From NCBI RefSeq assembly GCF_003063315.1, contig NZ_NERV01000005.1:124001-188000 (forward strand): a stretch of 64,000 bases of DNA. Reading direction: 5' to 3'. Below, piece after piece: positions 1 to 12,152 of the stretch. The notes under the pieces were generated by a model, which was given only the letters and a program-made list of their open reading frames with translations, did not search any database and was not told where the DNA came from. The position numbers and the translations under genes are program-made. Positions within the stretch are counted from its first letter, which is position 1. Every line of letters starts with the position of its first letter. This DNA comes from Limnohabitans sp. T6-5 (lineage in GTDB: Bacteria > Pseudomonadota > Gammaproteobacteria > Burkholderiales > Burkholderiaceae_C).

Positions 1-24
1 GCCGCCGACCTACGGAGGACATGG
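1..24. repeat. Partial family-A hairpin repeat at window edge
   Basis: The window opens inside a repeat unit: the right arm GCCGCCGACCTACGG followed by AGGACATGGG matches the units of the array at 1030-1280. The left half lies outside the window. Confidence 0.7.
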
Positions 25-43
25 GCTATGGCGTGGACAGCTT

Positions 44-934
44 TTAGGCTTGGCGCTGCCTCCGGTCGGAGGCGTTTTTTTGCGCGATGTTGTCGCGGGC
101 GTTTTGCCAGTCGGTGTCGGTCCAGCTGGACAAATGCGCAAAGTTGCCGCCCGTGGCCTGGTACTGCGCGCCGTCGATGGCAATCGTCTGGCCGTTCAGG
201 AAATCCGAGCCTGGCCCCATCAAAAACACCGCCAGATTGGCCAGCTCGGGCATGCGGCCCGTGCGGCCCATGGGGTTGCCCACGGCTTTGTGCTCGCCGC
301 CGCCCGGGTTCAGGCGGGCGCTCATGCCCTCTGTCGGGAACAGGCCCGGCGCGATGGCGTTCAGGCGGATACCGCGCCCGCCCCACTCCACCGCCAGCGA
401 CTGCGTCATGGCGTTGAGCCCCGCCTTGGCCATGGCCGAGGGCACGGTGAAGGCCGAGCCGTTCCACACCCAGGTGGTGAGGATGGAGATCACCGATGCC
501 CGGCGCCCCTCGGCCAGCCAGCGCTTGCCGCATTCGAGCGTCATGTAAAAGCTGCCGCGAAACACGATGTTGGCAATCGCATCGAAGGCGCGGGACGACA
601 GGTCTTCGGTGCGGCTCACAAAATTGCCCGCCGCGTTGTTGATGAGCCCGTCGAGCGCGCCGTGCGTTTGCCAGATGGCGTCGAGCATGGCCTGGATGGC
701 TTCGTCGCTGCGGATATCACAGACCCAGGGCACCACGCGCCCGCCGTGCTGGGCCATCAACTCGCTGGCGGTTTGTTCGACCACCGCGCCGCGCCGCCCG
801 CAGATGTGGATCTCGGCGCCCAGCAGCAGCAAAGCCTCGCTCATCACGCGGCCCAGGCCCGTGCCGCCGCCCGTGACCAGCACGCGCTGGCCGGCCAACA
901 AACCGGGTTTGTAAATCAGGTCATCGAGTGTCAT
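44..934 (-). CDS. SDR oxidoreductase, 2,4-dienoyl-CoA reductase-like
   Basis: A 296-residue short-chain dehydrogenase/reductase with one Rossmann domain. The NAD(P)-binding motif TGGGTGLG is at residues 21-28 and NNAAG is near residue 98. The usual YxxxK catalytic pair is not present in standard form: the segment reads SAMAKAG, so a serine sits at the Tyr position four residues before the Lys. This variant is known in 2,4-dienoyl-CoA reductases, and that is the basis for the call. The neighbours on the same strand are a crotonase and an AMACR-like racemase, which fits breakdown of unsaturated or branched acyl-CoA. Substrate is not determined. The ATG at 932-934 follows a GAAGGGTCC-containing leader that gives only a modest ribosome-binding site when read on the minus strand. 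Confidence 0.85.
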   Translation of the reverse strand: MTLDDLIYKPGLLAGQRVLVTGGGTGLGRVMSEALLLLGAEIHICGRRGAVVEQTASELMAQHGGRVVPWVCDIRSDEAIQAMLDAIWQTHGALDGLINNAAGNFVSRTEDLSSRAFDAIANIVFRGSFYMTLECGKRWLAEGRRASVISILTTWVWNGSAFTVPSAMAKAGLNAMTQSLAVEWGGRGIRLNAIAPGLFPTEGMSARLNPGGGEHKAVGNPMGRTGRMPELANLAVFLMGPGSDFLNGQTIAIDGAQYQATGGNFAHLSSWTDTDWQNARDNIAQKNASDRRQRQA

Positions 935-981
935 GAAGGGTCCTTGTGAAGACGTTGGAAATGGTGGGGCGTTGGGTATTC

Positions 982-1280
982 GTAGGTCGGTGGCTTCAGC
1001 CCCGACGTTACTGGTTTGGCGAAGGCACCTGTCGGGGCTAAAGCCGCCGACCTACGGGGGACATGGGGTTGGGCGCGGGCACTTGTCGGGGCTGAAGCCG
1101 CCGACCTACGGGGGGCATGGGGTTGGGCGTGGGCTCTTGTCGGGGCTGAAGCCGCCGACCTACGGGGGGCATGGGGTTGGGCGTGGGCACCTGTCGGGGC
1201 TGAAGCCGCCGACCTACGGGGGACATGGGGTTGGGCGTGGGCACCTGTCGGGGCTGAAGCCGCCGACCTACGGGGGGCAT
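982..1280. repeat. Family-A array: one inverted unit plus five 54-bp tandem units
   Basis: One inverted unit (GTAGGTCGGTGGCTTCAGCC...) lies at 982-1006. It is followed by five direct copies with a 54-bp period; the core GCCGCCGACC starts at 1043, 1097, 1151, 1205 and 1259. Each core folds as GTCGG-GGCT-GA-AGCC-G-CCGAC. The array fills the gap between the crotonase stop and the SDR start. Because 54 is a multiple of three, it produces spurious open frames on both strands. Confidence 0.93.
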
Positions 1281-1302
1281 GCGCCGACATGTTGGGCATG
1301 GG

Positions 1303-2091
1303 TCATTGGCCGGTGTAGTGCGGCGGGCGTTTTTGCAAGAAGGCTTGCATGCCTTCCTGAAAATCGTCGGTTTGGGTGCACAGGATTTGTTGTCGGTCTT
1401 CCATGGCCATCACGGCTTCCAGGCTGCCCATGTCCAGGCTCAGGCCCAGCGCCTCTTTGGTGAAGCGCAAGCCCAGCGGTGTGGTGCGCAGCATGTCGTC
1501 GGCCAGGGCCTGCGCCTCTTGCTGCAAGTCGGGCAAGGGGGCCACCATGCTCACCAAGCCCAGCCCGTGGGCACGCTGCGCGTCCATGAAACGCCCGGTC
1601 AACAGGTACTGGGCCGCTACCGAGCTGCCCACCATGCGCGGCAGAAAATAGCTCACGCCCATGTCGCAGCCCGTCAGGCCGATGCGCAAAAACGACGCGT
1701 TCATGCGGGCCTCGGGCGTGGCCAGCCGGATGTCAGAGGCCAGCGCCAACGCAAAACCACCACCACTGGCCGCGCCCTGCACGATGCTGATGATGGGTTG
1801 CGGGCAGCGCCGCATGGCCAGCATGATGTCGCGGATGCTGTACTGCACGGCCAGCATGTCGCTGGTGCCAACGTCCTTGCCGGGTTGCTCTTTGAGGTCC
1901 AGGCCCGCGCAAAAGCTGGGTCCGGCGCCTTGCAGGATGACCACGCGGATGTCGGTGCGCCGGTACAGGCCCTGAAAGCACTCGCGCAGTGCCGTGGCCA
2001 GCGCGGGGTTCAAAGCGTTGAGCCGCTCGGGGCGGTTCATGGTCAGGCGCAGCACGCCGCCGCTTTCTTCGCTCTCCAAGATGTCTTGCAT
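1303..2091 (-). CDS. Enoyl-CoA hydratase/isomerase family protein
   Basis: A 262-residue crotonase-fold protein. The oxyanion-hole segments FCAGLDLKE (about residue 60) and GAASGGGFALALASDI (about residue 105) are clear. By eye, the two catalytic glutamates of true hydratases are absent: the GGGxE position is Ala and the second aligns with a hydrophobic residue, while an Asp occurs in TGCDMG. Isomerase or another crotonase activity is therefore as likely as hydration. I chose the ATG at 2091 because an upstream in-frame start would overlap the racemase gene, whose stop is at 2103. The 11-bp gap suggests co-transcription with that gene. Confidence 0.88.
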   Translation of the reverse strand: MQDILESEESGGVLRLTMNRPERLNALNPALATALRECFQGLYRRTDIRVVILQGAGPSFCAGLDLKEQPGKDVGTSDMLAVQYSIRDIMLAMRRCPQPIISIVQGAASGGGFALALASDIRLATPEARMNASFLRIGLTGCDMGVSYFLPRMVGSSVAAQYLLTGRFMDAQRAHGLGLVSMVAPLPDLQQEAQALADDMLRTTPLGLRFTKEALGLSLDMGSLEAVMAMEDRQQILCTQTDDFQEGMQAFLQKRPPHYTGQ

Positions 2092-2102
2092 GGGGTGGTC
2101 TT

Positions 2103-3188
2103 TCAAACAGCGGCTTGCCAACGTGCACGCACGGCATCCGGGGTGGACACTGCGCTGGCGTGCGGCGCATCGGCCGGTGTGCGGTCAAAGCGCGGTGCGG
2201 GCGCGGGCTGCAACACGCCTTGCAGGTGGGTGAAGGTTTGGCGCGCACGGTTGTGGGGGTGTTCTGGCGCTTCGTCCCAATCGAGCACAGGGGCAAAGCA
2301 GGCGTCGGTGCCTTCCAGCAAAGCGCACCACTCGTCGCGGGTGCGGGTGCGAAACACCTCGGCCAACCGCAGCTTCAGCACGGGCCAGGCCTGGCGGTCC
2401 ATCTGCGCGTCGAACACCGGGTCGTTGGCGATGCCGCACTTCTCGCGCAGCAGGGCATAAAACTGCGGCTCGATGGCGCCCACGGCCACATGGCGGCCAT
2501 CGGCGCAGGCATAGGTGTCGTAGAAGAAAGCGCCACCGTCGAGCATGTTGTCGCCCCGGTGGTTGCTCCACTGACCTGCCGCCTTGAAGCCGTACATCAT
2601 GGACGACAGCAAGGCTGCGCCATCGGTCATGGCCGCGTCGATCACCTGCCCCTGGCCCGAGCGCTGGGTTTCATGGAGCGCGGCCAAAATGCCCACAGCC
2701 AACAGCATGGCCCCACCGCCAAAGTCACCCACATAGTTGAGCGGGGGCACTGGGGCCTCGCCATCGCGGCCAATCGCGTGCAGCGCGCCGCTGATGGCGA
2801 TGTAGTTGATGTCGTGTCCGGCGGCATGCGAAAGCGGCCCGTGTTGACCCCAGCCGGTCATGCGCCCGTACACCAGCCGGGGCTGGCGGGCCAGGCACAC
2901 GTCCGGACCCAGACCCAGGCGTTCCATCACACCCGGGCGAAAGCCTTCGATCAGCACATCGGCTTGGGCCACCAGTGCCAGCACCTCCTGCACGGCTTGC
3001 GGGTCGCGCAGGTCCAGGTTGAGCACTGTGCGGCTGCGGGCCAGCACATCCATAGGGTCGGGGGCTACGCCCGGTCGGGCCACGCGCACCACATCGGCGC
3101 CCAGATCGGCCAGCACCATGGCGCAAAACGGTCCAGGGCCAAGCCCGGCCATCTCGATCACTTTCATGCCTGTCAAGGGTCCAGCCAT
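2103..3188 (-). CDS. CaiB/BaiF family protein, alpha-methylacyl-CoA racemase-like
   Basis: A 361-residue family III CoA-transferase fold protein. The N-terminal segment [18 protein letters not shown] is typical of alpha-methylacyl-CoA racemases rather than of true CoA-transferases. The racemase-type His is in AAGHDINY and the Asp in [10 protein letters not shown], both near the middle of the protein. Its role would be to epimerise 2-methyl-branched acyl-CoA before beta-oxidation, which fits the downstream crotonase and SDR. Substrate specificity is inferred only. Confidence 0.85.
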   Translation of the reverse strand: MAGPLTGMKVIEMAGLGPGPFCAMVLADLGADVVRVARPGVAPDPMDVLARSRTVLNLDLRDPQAVQEVLALVAQADVLIEGFRPGVMERLGLGPDVCLARQPRLVYGRMTGWGQHGPLSHAAGHDINYIAISGALHAIGRDGEAPVPPLNYVGDFGGGAMLLAVGILAALHETQRSGQGQVIDAAMTDGAALLSSMMYGFKAAGQWSNHRGDNMLDGGAFFYDTYACADGRHVAVGAIEPQFYALLREKCGIANDPVFDAQMDRQAWPVLKLRLAEVFRTRTRDEWCALLEGTDACFAPVLDWDEAPEHPHNRARQTFTHLQGVLQPAPAPRFDRTPADAPHASAVSTPDAVRARWQAAV

Positions 3189-3304
3189 GCATCCACCTCA
3201 TGTGCGCCAGAGGGCGCGTTCTGAGGGTCATGGTGCCGCAGAGCTTGCGGCTGCACATCGTCTTTTCAGACGATGTCGTACACGAGCAGGTCGGCCAATG
3301 GTGT

Positions 3305-3376
3305 GCCGTGGGAGCCCGCCCCAGGGCGATGGCTTGGGTCCAGCAGTGGTCTTTCGCGGCGAGGGCGCCGCTCCCA
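3305..3376. repeat. Family-B (REP-like) inverted pair
   Basis: A forward GTGGGAGCCCGCCCCAGGG unit is followed about 40 bp later by an inverted TCGCGGCGAGGGCGCCG-CTCCCACA unit. The two heads carry different GC-rich inner stems. The pair lies between metH and the racemase gene. Confidence 0.8.
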
Positions 3377-3386
3377 CAGGGTCAGT

Positions 3387-4433
<1,047 letters not shown>

Positions 4434-4444
4434 CGCCACATTGT

Positions 4445-4475
4445 AAAAAAGTCCCTGCGGCTGCCCGCAGGGACT
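4445..4475 (-). terminator. Intrinsic terminator or attenuator hairpin in front of metH
   Basis: On the minus strand an 11-bp perfect stem (AGTCCCTGCGG / CCGCAGGGACT) with a 4-nt loop runs directly into TTTTTT. It may terminate katG transcription, whose stop is about 410 bp upstream, or act as an attenuator for metH. Confidence 0.8.
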
Positions 4476-4513
4476 GGATTTCTATTGATCCGGGCCAGCG
4501 CCAAAACCCATCA

Positions 4514-4848
4514 TGTCGGACTCTGCGAGTGCCGACCTACGAGATGGCGGTGATTGGTAGGTAGGCGGTCGAAGACCCTGACATTTGCGTGATTTGCCCG
4601 TACCGCCCTGACATGGGCATGTGCGTGTTCGGGCAAATGTCGGACTCTGCGAGTGCCGACCTACGAGATGGCGGTGATTTGTAGGTCGGTGGTCAAAGAC
4701 CCCGACATTTGCGTGATTTGCCCGTACCGCCCTGACATGGGCATGTGCGTGTTCGGGCAAATGTCGGACTCTGCGAGTGCCGACCTACGAGATGGCGGTG
4801 TTTCGTAGGTCGGTGGTCGAAGACCCCGACATTTGCGGGGTTCCGGAT
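4514..4848. repeat. Family-A array, 124-bp period, about 2.7 copies
   Basis: Copies of TGTCGGACTCTGCGAGTG start at 4514, 4638 and 4762. Each unit holds a forward ACTC/GAGT hairpin and an inverted GGTC/GACC hairpin (GTAGGTCGGTGGTC...GACCCCGACA), separated by a constant spacer. The array fills nearly all of the metH-katG gap. The period is not a multiple of three. Confidence 0.93.
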
Positions 4849-4886
4849 CCATCAGCAGGCGCACAAGCGGCGCCCACCACAAAGAC

Positions 4887-7127
<2,241 letters not shown>

Positions 7128-7205
7128 TCAGAAAGCTTGGGCCATCGCGGCAAGCACTTCCACCCACAGAGGCTGGGTGGTATCAGGGTAGGCAGTGATG
7201 GTCAT
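7128..7205 (-). CDS. Possible 25-codon leader peptide upstream of katG
   Basis: A short frame beginning MTITAYPDTTQP and ending MAQAF-stop. It has a good ribosome-binding site (GGAG six bases before its ATG at 7205) and ends 30 bp before the katG start. It does not resemble a signal peptide and I do not recognise it. It may be a leader peptide, a small protein, or chance. Confidence 0.3.
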   Translation of the reverse strand: MTITAYPDTTQPLWVEVLAAMAQAF

Positions 7206-7300
7206 GAGGAACTCCGATAAAACGAGGAGTGCTCAGTATAAAAATATTAATTAGCTTTTACGATTAAATTAATTTTATTACTTATATTTACAAAAACTAT
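7206..7300 (-). promoter_or_regulatory. AT-rich katG promoter region
   Basis: A strongly AT-rich block, unlike its surroundings, lies upstream of katG. On the minus strand a good -10 hexamer TATACT is at 7240-7235 with only a weak -35, as in activator-dependent promoters. OxyR control would fit katG, but I could not identify an OxyR site confidently. Confidence 0.4.
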
Positions 7301-7334
7301 GGGGTGCAGAATTTGATCTTTCAGAGCCGCATGG

Positions 7335-7362
7335 CCTTGAAGGGGCACTTGCCTCTTCAAGG
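7335..7362 (-). terminator. Hairpin after queC
   Basis: An 8-bp perfect stem CCTTGAAG/CTTCAAGG with a 12-nt loop begins 1 bp after the queC stop. There is no T-run, so it is at best a weak terminator or a 3'-end stabiliser. Confidence 0.35.
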
Positions 7363-7363
7363 C

Positions 7364-8083
7364 TCAGCCAGCGTTCCAGCGTCCAAAGCCCGACGCCCGC
7401 AGCTGGCAAGCAGGGCAGTGGCCACAGCCATAACCCCAGTCATGGCGGTGGGTGCGGTCGCCCAGGTAGCAGGTGTGGGTGTGCTCCACGATCAAATCGA
7501 CCAGCGCCTGACCACCGCCTGAAGCATCGGCCTTTTCGCCCAAGTCATGCGCCAGCTGCCAGGTTTGGGCCTTGTCGATCCACATGAGCGGGGTTTCGAT
7601 CAGCAGCTTGCGGTCCATGCCCAGCGACAAAGCGACCTGCATGGCTTTCATGGTGTCGTCGCGGCAGTCGGGGTAGCCTGAAAAGTCGGTCTCGCACACA
7701 CCCGTGACGATGACCTGCAAACCCCGGCGATAAGCGAGCGCCGCCGCCAAAGTGAGAAACAGCAGGTTGCGCCCCGGCACAAAGGTGTTGGGCAGACCCG
7801 AGCTTTCCATTTCGATGGCGGTGTCGCGGGTCAATGATGTCTCGCTGATCTGACCCAGGATGCCCGCGTCCAGCAAATGGTCTTCGCCCATTTTGGGCGC
7901 CCAGTGCGGGAACCGAGCCTTGATCGCCGCCAGCACGTTGAGGCGGGCGTCCAGCTCTACCTTGTGTCGCTGACCGTAGTCAAACGCCAGGGTTTCGACG
8001 CGCTCGTAACGCGACAAAGCATGGGCCAGGCAGGTGGTCGAATCTTGACCACCGGAGAAAAGAACAAGGGCGCAGGTGTGCAT
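7364..8083 (-). CDS. queC: 7-cyano-7-deazaguanine synthase QueC
   Basis: A 239-residue enzyme that converts 7-carboxy-7-deazaguanine to preQ0 in queuosine synthesis. The N-terminal ATP-pyrophosphatase loop SGGQDST follows the start closely. A C-terminal zinc site is formed by cysteines in CYLG and [10 protein letters not shown] chose the ATG at 8083 because the protein family starts there. The open frame continues 51 codons further upstream, but only through family-A repeats. Confidence 0.96.
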   Translation of the reverse strand: MHTCALVLFSGGQDSTTCLAHALSRYERVETLAFDYGQRHKVELDARLNVLAAIKARFPHWAPKMGEDHLLDAGILGQISETSLTRDTAIEMESSGLPNTFVPGRNLLFLTLAAALAYRRGLQVIVTGVCETDFSGYPDCRDDTMKAMQVALSLGMDRKLLIETPLMWIDKAQTWQLAHDLGEKADASGGGQALVDLIVEHTHTCYLGDRTHRHDWGYGCGHCPACQLRASGFGRWNAG

Positions 8084-8112
8084 GGCGGCAATGGTAGTGC
8101 ATGGGTATGTCC

Positions 8113-8292
8113 ATGCGTAGGTCGGCGGTCGCAGACCCCGACATGTGCGTGATTGACCCGTGCCGCACGATGAGGCCATGCGTAGGTCGGCGGTCGCAGA
8201 CCCCGACGTTGGGTGGGATGGGCGCTCATGCCCCATGTCGGCTAGGTTGCTTGCTCAGGCTTTTGTCGGACTCAGCGCGTGCCGACGTGCAA
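8113..8292. repeat. Family-A units between queC and recQ
   Basis: Two inverted GGTC-class units (GTAGGTCGGCGGTCGCAG...) are 65 bp apart (8113 and 8178). A degenerate forward ACTC-class unit (TGTCGGACTCAGCGCGTG) lies at about 8265-8292, close to the recQ start. Confidence 0.88.
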
Positions 8293-8350
8293 GAGACTTG
8301 GCGTGGCTTCGCGCACAATATCGGCTGTTTTGCTGTCACAGAGTCCGTTT

Positions 8351-10210
8351 TTGTCCCCCCACCTGCCCATCCTGCGCGAAGTTTTTGGCTACGACGCCTT
8401 TCGCGGTCCGCAGCAAGCCATCATTGACCATGTGGCTGCCGGGGGCGATGCGCTGGTGCTCATGCCCACGGGCGGAGGCAAGTCGCTGTGCTATCAGGTG
8501 CCAGCCATTGCGCGCCAGCGGGCGGGGCACGGCATCACGGTGGTGGTGTCGCCGCTGATCGCGCTGATGCACGACCAGGTGGGCGCGCTGCACGAGGCAG
8601 GCGTGAGTGCCGCATTTCTGAACTCCACCCTGACCAGCGAAGAAGCCAGCGACATCGAACGCCGTTTGCTGCGCGGCGAGATCACTTTGCTGTACGCGGC
8701 CCCTGAGCGCGTGACCAACGCCCGCTTTCTGGCCCAGATGGATTCGCTGCTCGAGCGCGGGCTGCTGAGCCTGTTTGCGATTGACGAAGCGCATTGCGTG
8801 AGCCAGTGGGGCCACGATTTCCGGCCCGAGTACCGAGGGCTCTCGGTGCTGCACGAGCGCTACCCCAGCGTGCCGCGTGTGGCGCTCACGGCCACGGCCG
8901 ATGCGCTGACCCGCGCCGACATCGTCGAGCGGCTGCAGCTGGAAAGCGCCGAGCTGTTCATCAGCAGCTTTGACCGCCCCAACATCCGCTACACCATCGT
9001 CGAGAAAAAAGACGCCAGCACACAGCTGCTGCGATTCATCGAGCGCGAGCACCCCGAAGAAGCGGGCGTGGTGTATTGCCAGTCGCGCAAGCGGGTGGAA
9101 GAGGTGGCGGCCATGTTGTGCGAGTCGGGCATCCATGCGCTGCCTTACCACGCGGGGCTGGACGCCGCGGTGCGCCAACGGCACCAGAACGAGTTCCTGC
9201 GCGAAGAAGGCGTGGTGATGGTCGCCACGGTGGCTTTTGGCATGGGCATCGACAAGCCCGATGTGCGCTTTGTGGCGCACCTGGACATGCCCAAAAACAT
9301 CGAAGGCTATTACCAGGAGACGGGCCGCGCCGGGCGCGATGGCCTGGCGTCGGACGCGTGGATGGCCTATGGCCTGCAAGACGTGGTGAACCAGCGCCGC
9401 ATGATCGACGAGAGTCCGGCGGGTGAAGAGTTCAAGCAGGTCATGCGCGGCAAGCTCGACGCGCTGCTTGCCCTGGCTGAAGCGACCGACTGCCGCCGCG
9501 TGCGGCTTTTGGGCTACTTTGGCGAGCCCAGCACGCCCTGCGGCAACTGCGACAACTGCCTGCACCCACCCCAGGTGTGGGACGGCACCGACGCGGCCCG
9601 CAAGCTGCTGTCCACCGTCTACCGCACACACCAAAGCAGCGGCCACAGCTTTGGCGCGGGCCATACCATGGACATCGTGCGCGGCAAAAAGACCGACAAG
9701 GTGGCGCAGCGCGGCCACGAAAGCATCAGCACCTTTGGCCTGGGCGCCGATTACAGCGAACAGCAACTGCGCGCCGTGATGCGCCAGCTGATCGCCATTG
9801 GTGCGCTGCATGTGCACACCGAAGAGGGTTTCAGCACCTTGCACCTGACCGAAGCCTCGCGTGGCGTGCTCAAAGGCGATGTGCCCGTGCAGTTGCGCCA
9901 AAGCACCAGCCAGCGTGGCGACAAACGCAGCCGAACGCGCAGCGCCCCCCCACCCGCAGCGGCCAATTTGGGGCAAGACGCGATGGTGCGTTACATCAAC
10001 CTCAAGGCCTGGCGCGCCGAGGTGGCCAAAGAGCACAACCTGCCTGCGTATGTGATCTTCCACGACGCCACGCTGGCCGCCATTGCCGAACACGCCCCGC
10101 AAAGCCTGTCAGACCTCCAAGGCATCAGCGGGCTGGGGGTGAAGAAGCTCGAAGCCTATGGTGCGCAGGTCCTGAAAGTTTGCAAGGGCCAACTTGAAAC
10201 CGGGTTGTAG
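8351..10210 (+). CDS. recQ: ATP-dependent DNA helicase RecQ
   Basis: About 619 residues with the full RecQ layout. Walker A is [12 protein letters not shown], the DEAH box is [17 protein letters not shown], and motif VI lies around [10 protein letters not shown]. The zinc-binding RQC segment has cysteines in CRRV and CGNCDNC, and a C-terminal HRDC domain ends the protein. It unwinds DNA 3'-5' during recombination repair. The start is uncertain. The TTG at 8351 gives the family N-terminus ([14 protein letters not shown]). GTG codons at 8303 and 8279 are alternatives, the last lying inside a repeat. Confidence 0.93.
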   Translation: MSPHLPILREVFGYDAFRGPQQAIIDHVAAGGDALVLMPTGGGKSLCYQVPAIARQRAGHGITVVVSPLIALMHDQVGALHEAGVSAAFLNSTLTSEEASDIERRLLRGEITLLYAAPERVTNARFLAQMDSLLERGLLSLFAIDEAHCVSQWGHDFRPEYRGLSVLHERYPSVPRVALTATADALTRADIVERLQLESAELFISSFDRPNIRYTIVEKKDASTQLLRFIEREHPEEAGVVYCQSRKRVEEVAAMLCESGIHALPYHAGLDAAVRQRHQNEFLREEGVVMVATVAFGMGIDKPDVRFVAHLDMPKNIEGYYQETGRAGRDGLASDAWMAYGLQDVVNQRRMIDESPAGEEFKQVMRGKLDALLALAEATDCRRVRLLGYFGEPSTPCGNCDNCLHPPQVWDGTDAARKLLSTVYRTHQSSGHSFGAGHTMDIVRGKKTDKVAQRGHESISTFGLGADYSEQQLRAVMRQLIAIGALHVHTEEGFSTLHLTEASRGVLKGDVPVQLRQSTSQRGDKRSRTRSAPPPAAANLGQDAMVRYINLKAWRAEVAKEHNLPAYVIFHDATLAAIAEHAPQSLSDLQGISGLGVKKLEAYGAQVLKVCKGQLETGL

Positions 10211-10307
10211 CGCCGGTTTATGCTGGCTGGCGCACAGACTTGTGCATGGTACGTCCCTAGACTGGATGGCTTGAACCCAAGCACGATGAGCCCCAGAGGA
10301 AAATGCC

Positions 10308-10850
10308 ATGCACAACGCCATCGACACCCTCAGGCAGGAACACGACACCATCGCACTGGCGCTGAAAATCCTGTCCCGGATGGATGAACGCATTACCGCA
10401 GAGCAGATCACGGACATCCAGGATCTGTCCACCGTGACCGATTTTCTGAAAGCATTTGGAGACACCTGCCACCACGGCAAGGAAGAACGTGTCTTGTTCC
10501 CGGCCATGCAGGCCGAAGACCCGGCGCAAACACAGGCCCCTATCCAGCGCATGCTGGACGAACATGCCCAAGGCCGCCAGCACTTGGCCAACATGCAAGC
10601 CGCATTGCACCCCGAGCTCAAACTCGTGGAGTTTCACGAGGCGGCACGTGCCTACACAACATTACTGCTGGCCCACATCGACAAGGAAAACACCATCCTG
10701 TTCCCGATGGCCGATCGCCTTTTGACAGTCAAGCAACAAACCGAACTGGCACAGGCATTTGATGTGTACGAAGACAAGGTCATGGGGCCAGGGCAGCACG
10801 ACGCAATGCATGCCGAACTGAAAAAACTGCGCGCCAAATACCCCAACTGA
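10308..10850 (+). CDS. Hemerythrin domain-containing protein
   Basis: A 180-residue all-helical protein. Di-iron ligands are recognisable as His in RQEHD, the HHGKEE pair of His and Glu around residue 56-60, DEH near residue 85, and HIDKEN near residue 124. Single-domain bacterial hemerythrins of this kind bind oxygen or nitric oxide or help in iron-sulphur repair; the exact role is not shown. It stands alone, about 100 bp after recQ, with repeats downstream. Confidence 0.9.
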   Translation: MHNAIDTLRQEHDTIALALKILSRMDERITAEQITDIQDLSTVTDFLKAFGDTCHHGKEERVLFPAMQAEDPAQTQAPIQRMLDEHAQGRQHLANMQAALHPELKLVEFHEAARAYTTLLLAHIDKENTILFPMADRLLTVKQQTELAQAFDVYEDKVMGPGQHDAMHAELKKLRAKYPN

Positions 10851-10894
10851 TTTCCGCCAGCGCCGATGCTGTTTGGCTTCGGTGCAGGCCCATC

Positions 10895-11235
10895 ACGGGA
10901 TTGAAACCTCCGACCTACAAACTTGGCCATGTCATGAACGTGGTGGGCCAAGGCATGGGGCAATGGACTTGGCGGATTGGTACACGGTGCATGGGTTTTG
11001 CAGGTCGGCACTCTCAGAGTCCGACGCTGTGCCCGAGGAACCCATGTCGCTCAAAAAATGGCGTGACAGGGCAATCAACCAGATGTCGGGGTCTTCGACC
11101 ACCGACCTACAAATTACCGGGTCCTCGCTGGTCGGCACTCGCAGATCCCGACATTTGCCCGATTCCCCGCCAACGACAGCAAGAACACGATCGGTCAACC
11201 TCCCGACGTCAGGCTCTTCGACCACCGTCCAACAA
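10895..11235. repeat. Cluster of five family-A units
   Basis: This intergenic block of about 340 bp holds units at about 10895 (forward, degenerate), 11007 (inverted ACTC class), 11082 (forward GGTC class), 11127 (inverted ACTC class, degenerate) and 11200 (forward, degenerate). I see no gene in 10851-11298. A 7-bp stem CCCCTCG/CGAGGGG at 11248-11281 could end soxA transcription. Confidence 0.82.
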
Positions 11236-11298
11236 ACTACACGCAACCCCCTCGGAAGCGGGTATTAGGTGCTGCGAGGGGATGGCATGAAATGGTGC

Positions 11299-12114
11299 TC
11301 ACTTGCGCACCGCGGGCACTTCGATAGGCAAGCCCTCGCCGCGCCACATGAGGTAAAGCGCCAGCTGACGCATCTCGAGGGCGCCCCAGGGCGGAATTTC
11401 TGCGCGAATGCCCGCAAAGCAGCTGCGCAAGCGCCGCTCCAGCGAGCCGGTTTTTTGCCATTCCAGCCGGTACACAGGGTAGCCGTTGGGCTGGCCCTGG
11501 CTCAAGGGGTCGGTGTACAGGCGCTGGCCAAAATTCTGGTCGTGGCATTGGGCGCAAGACAGGTTCAGCTGGCCCTGGCGACGGGCGAACAAGGCGGCAC
11601 CCGCTTGCCAATGGGGCAAGGTAGCACCGCCGATGTCCACGCGCAGCGGCAAACCTTTGGAGGCTTGTGTCACCAGCAGCGTCAAGCCCAGCAAGGCATC
11701 CGACTCCGGGGCCAACGGCGGGGTCTGCTGGTGCCGTGTGGTGCAGTGGTTGATGCGATCCTCCAGATTGAAGAGGCGCCCGCTGGCGGTTTCGATGGCA
11801 GGGTAGCGCGTGGCCACCCCTTGCAGGCGGGCCACATCACCATGGCAGCTGAAACACGATTGGCCGTTAGCCACGCTGGCACGGCGCCACATCGCCGCGC
11901 CTTGGCTCAGCCACAGCTGCGCCGGGTTGGCAAACTCATCGGCTTGCAAGGCCTGCACATCCTTGCCTGAAAAATACAGACCCGATTTGAGTTGTGCCAT
12001 GGGCAAAAAGCGCACAGGCTGCGGCTGGGCCACCGCGACAGAACTGCCCACCAAGCCCCAAATGCCCGCCAGCGCCAAGGCCCACCCGGCAGCCGAAAAC
12101 GCCAAGACCTTCAA
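11299..12114 (-). CDS. soxA: Di-haem cytochrome SoxA-like protein
   Basis: About 271 residues from a TTG start at 12114. A signal peptide of about 29 residues (KVLAFSAAGWALALAG...SSVAVA) precedes the mature protein. Two c-type haem sites, CFSCH (87-91) and CAQCH (187-191), and the conserved RSCFAGIRAE segment with Cys232 (in SoxA the haem-ligating active-site cysteine) identify it. SoxA with SoxX joins a thiosulphate sulphur to the SoxY cysteine in the periplasm. The start is unusual: the same frame stays open through the whole repeat array to an ATG at 12948, 5 bp after the soxZ stop and behind AGGTGA. TTG at 12114 is preferred because a good signal peptide begins there, behind GGGAG. Confidence 0.85.
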   Translation of the reverse strand: MKVLAFSAAGWALALAGIWGLVGSSVAVAQPQPVRFLPMAQLKSGLYFSGKDVQALQADEFANPAQLWLSQGAAMWRRASVANGQSCFSCHGDVARLQGVATRYPAIETASGRLFNLEDRINHCTTRHQQTPPLAPESDALLGLTLLVTQASKGLPLRVDIGGATLPHWQAGAALFARRQGQLNLSCAQCHDQNFGQRLYTDPLSQGQPNGYPVYRLEWQKTGSLERRLRSCFAGIRAEIPPWGALEMRQLALYLMWRGEGLPIEVPAVRK

Positions 12115-12152
12115 CCTTGCTCCCGATGAGGCACTTGTGGGCTGCGGGCCAA

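Noticed and set aside
1016..1318. Repeat proteins (18-residue repeats) on both strands
   Set aside because: They are translations of the 54-bp intergenic hairpin array and exist in several frames at once.
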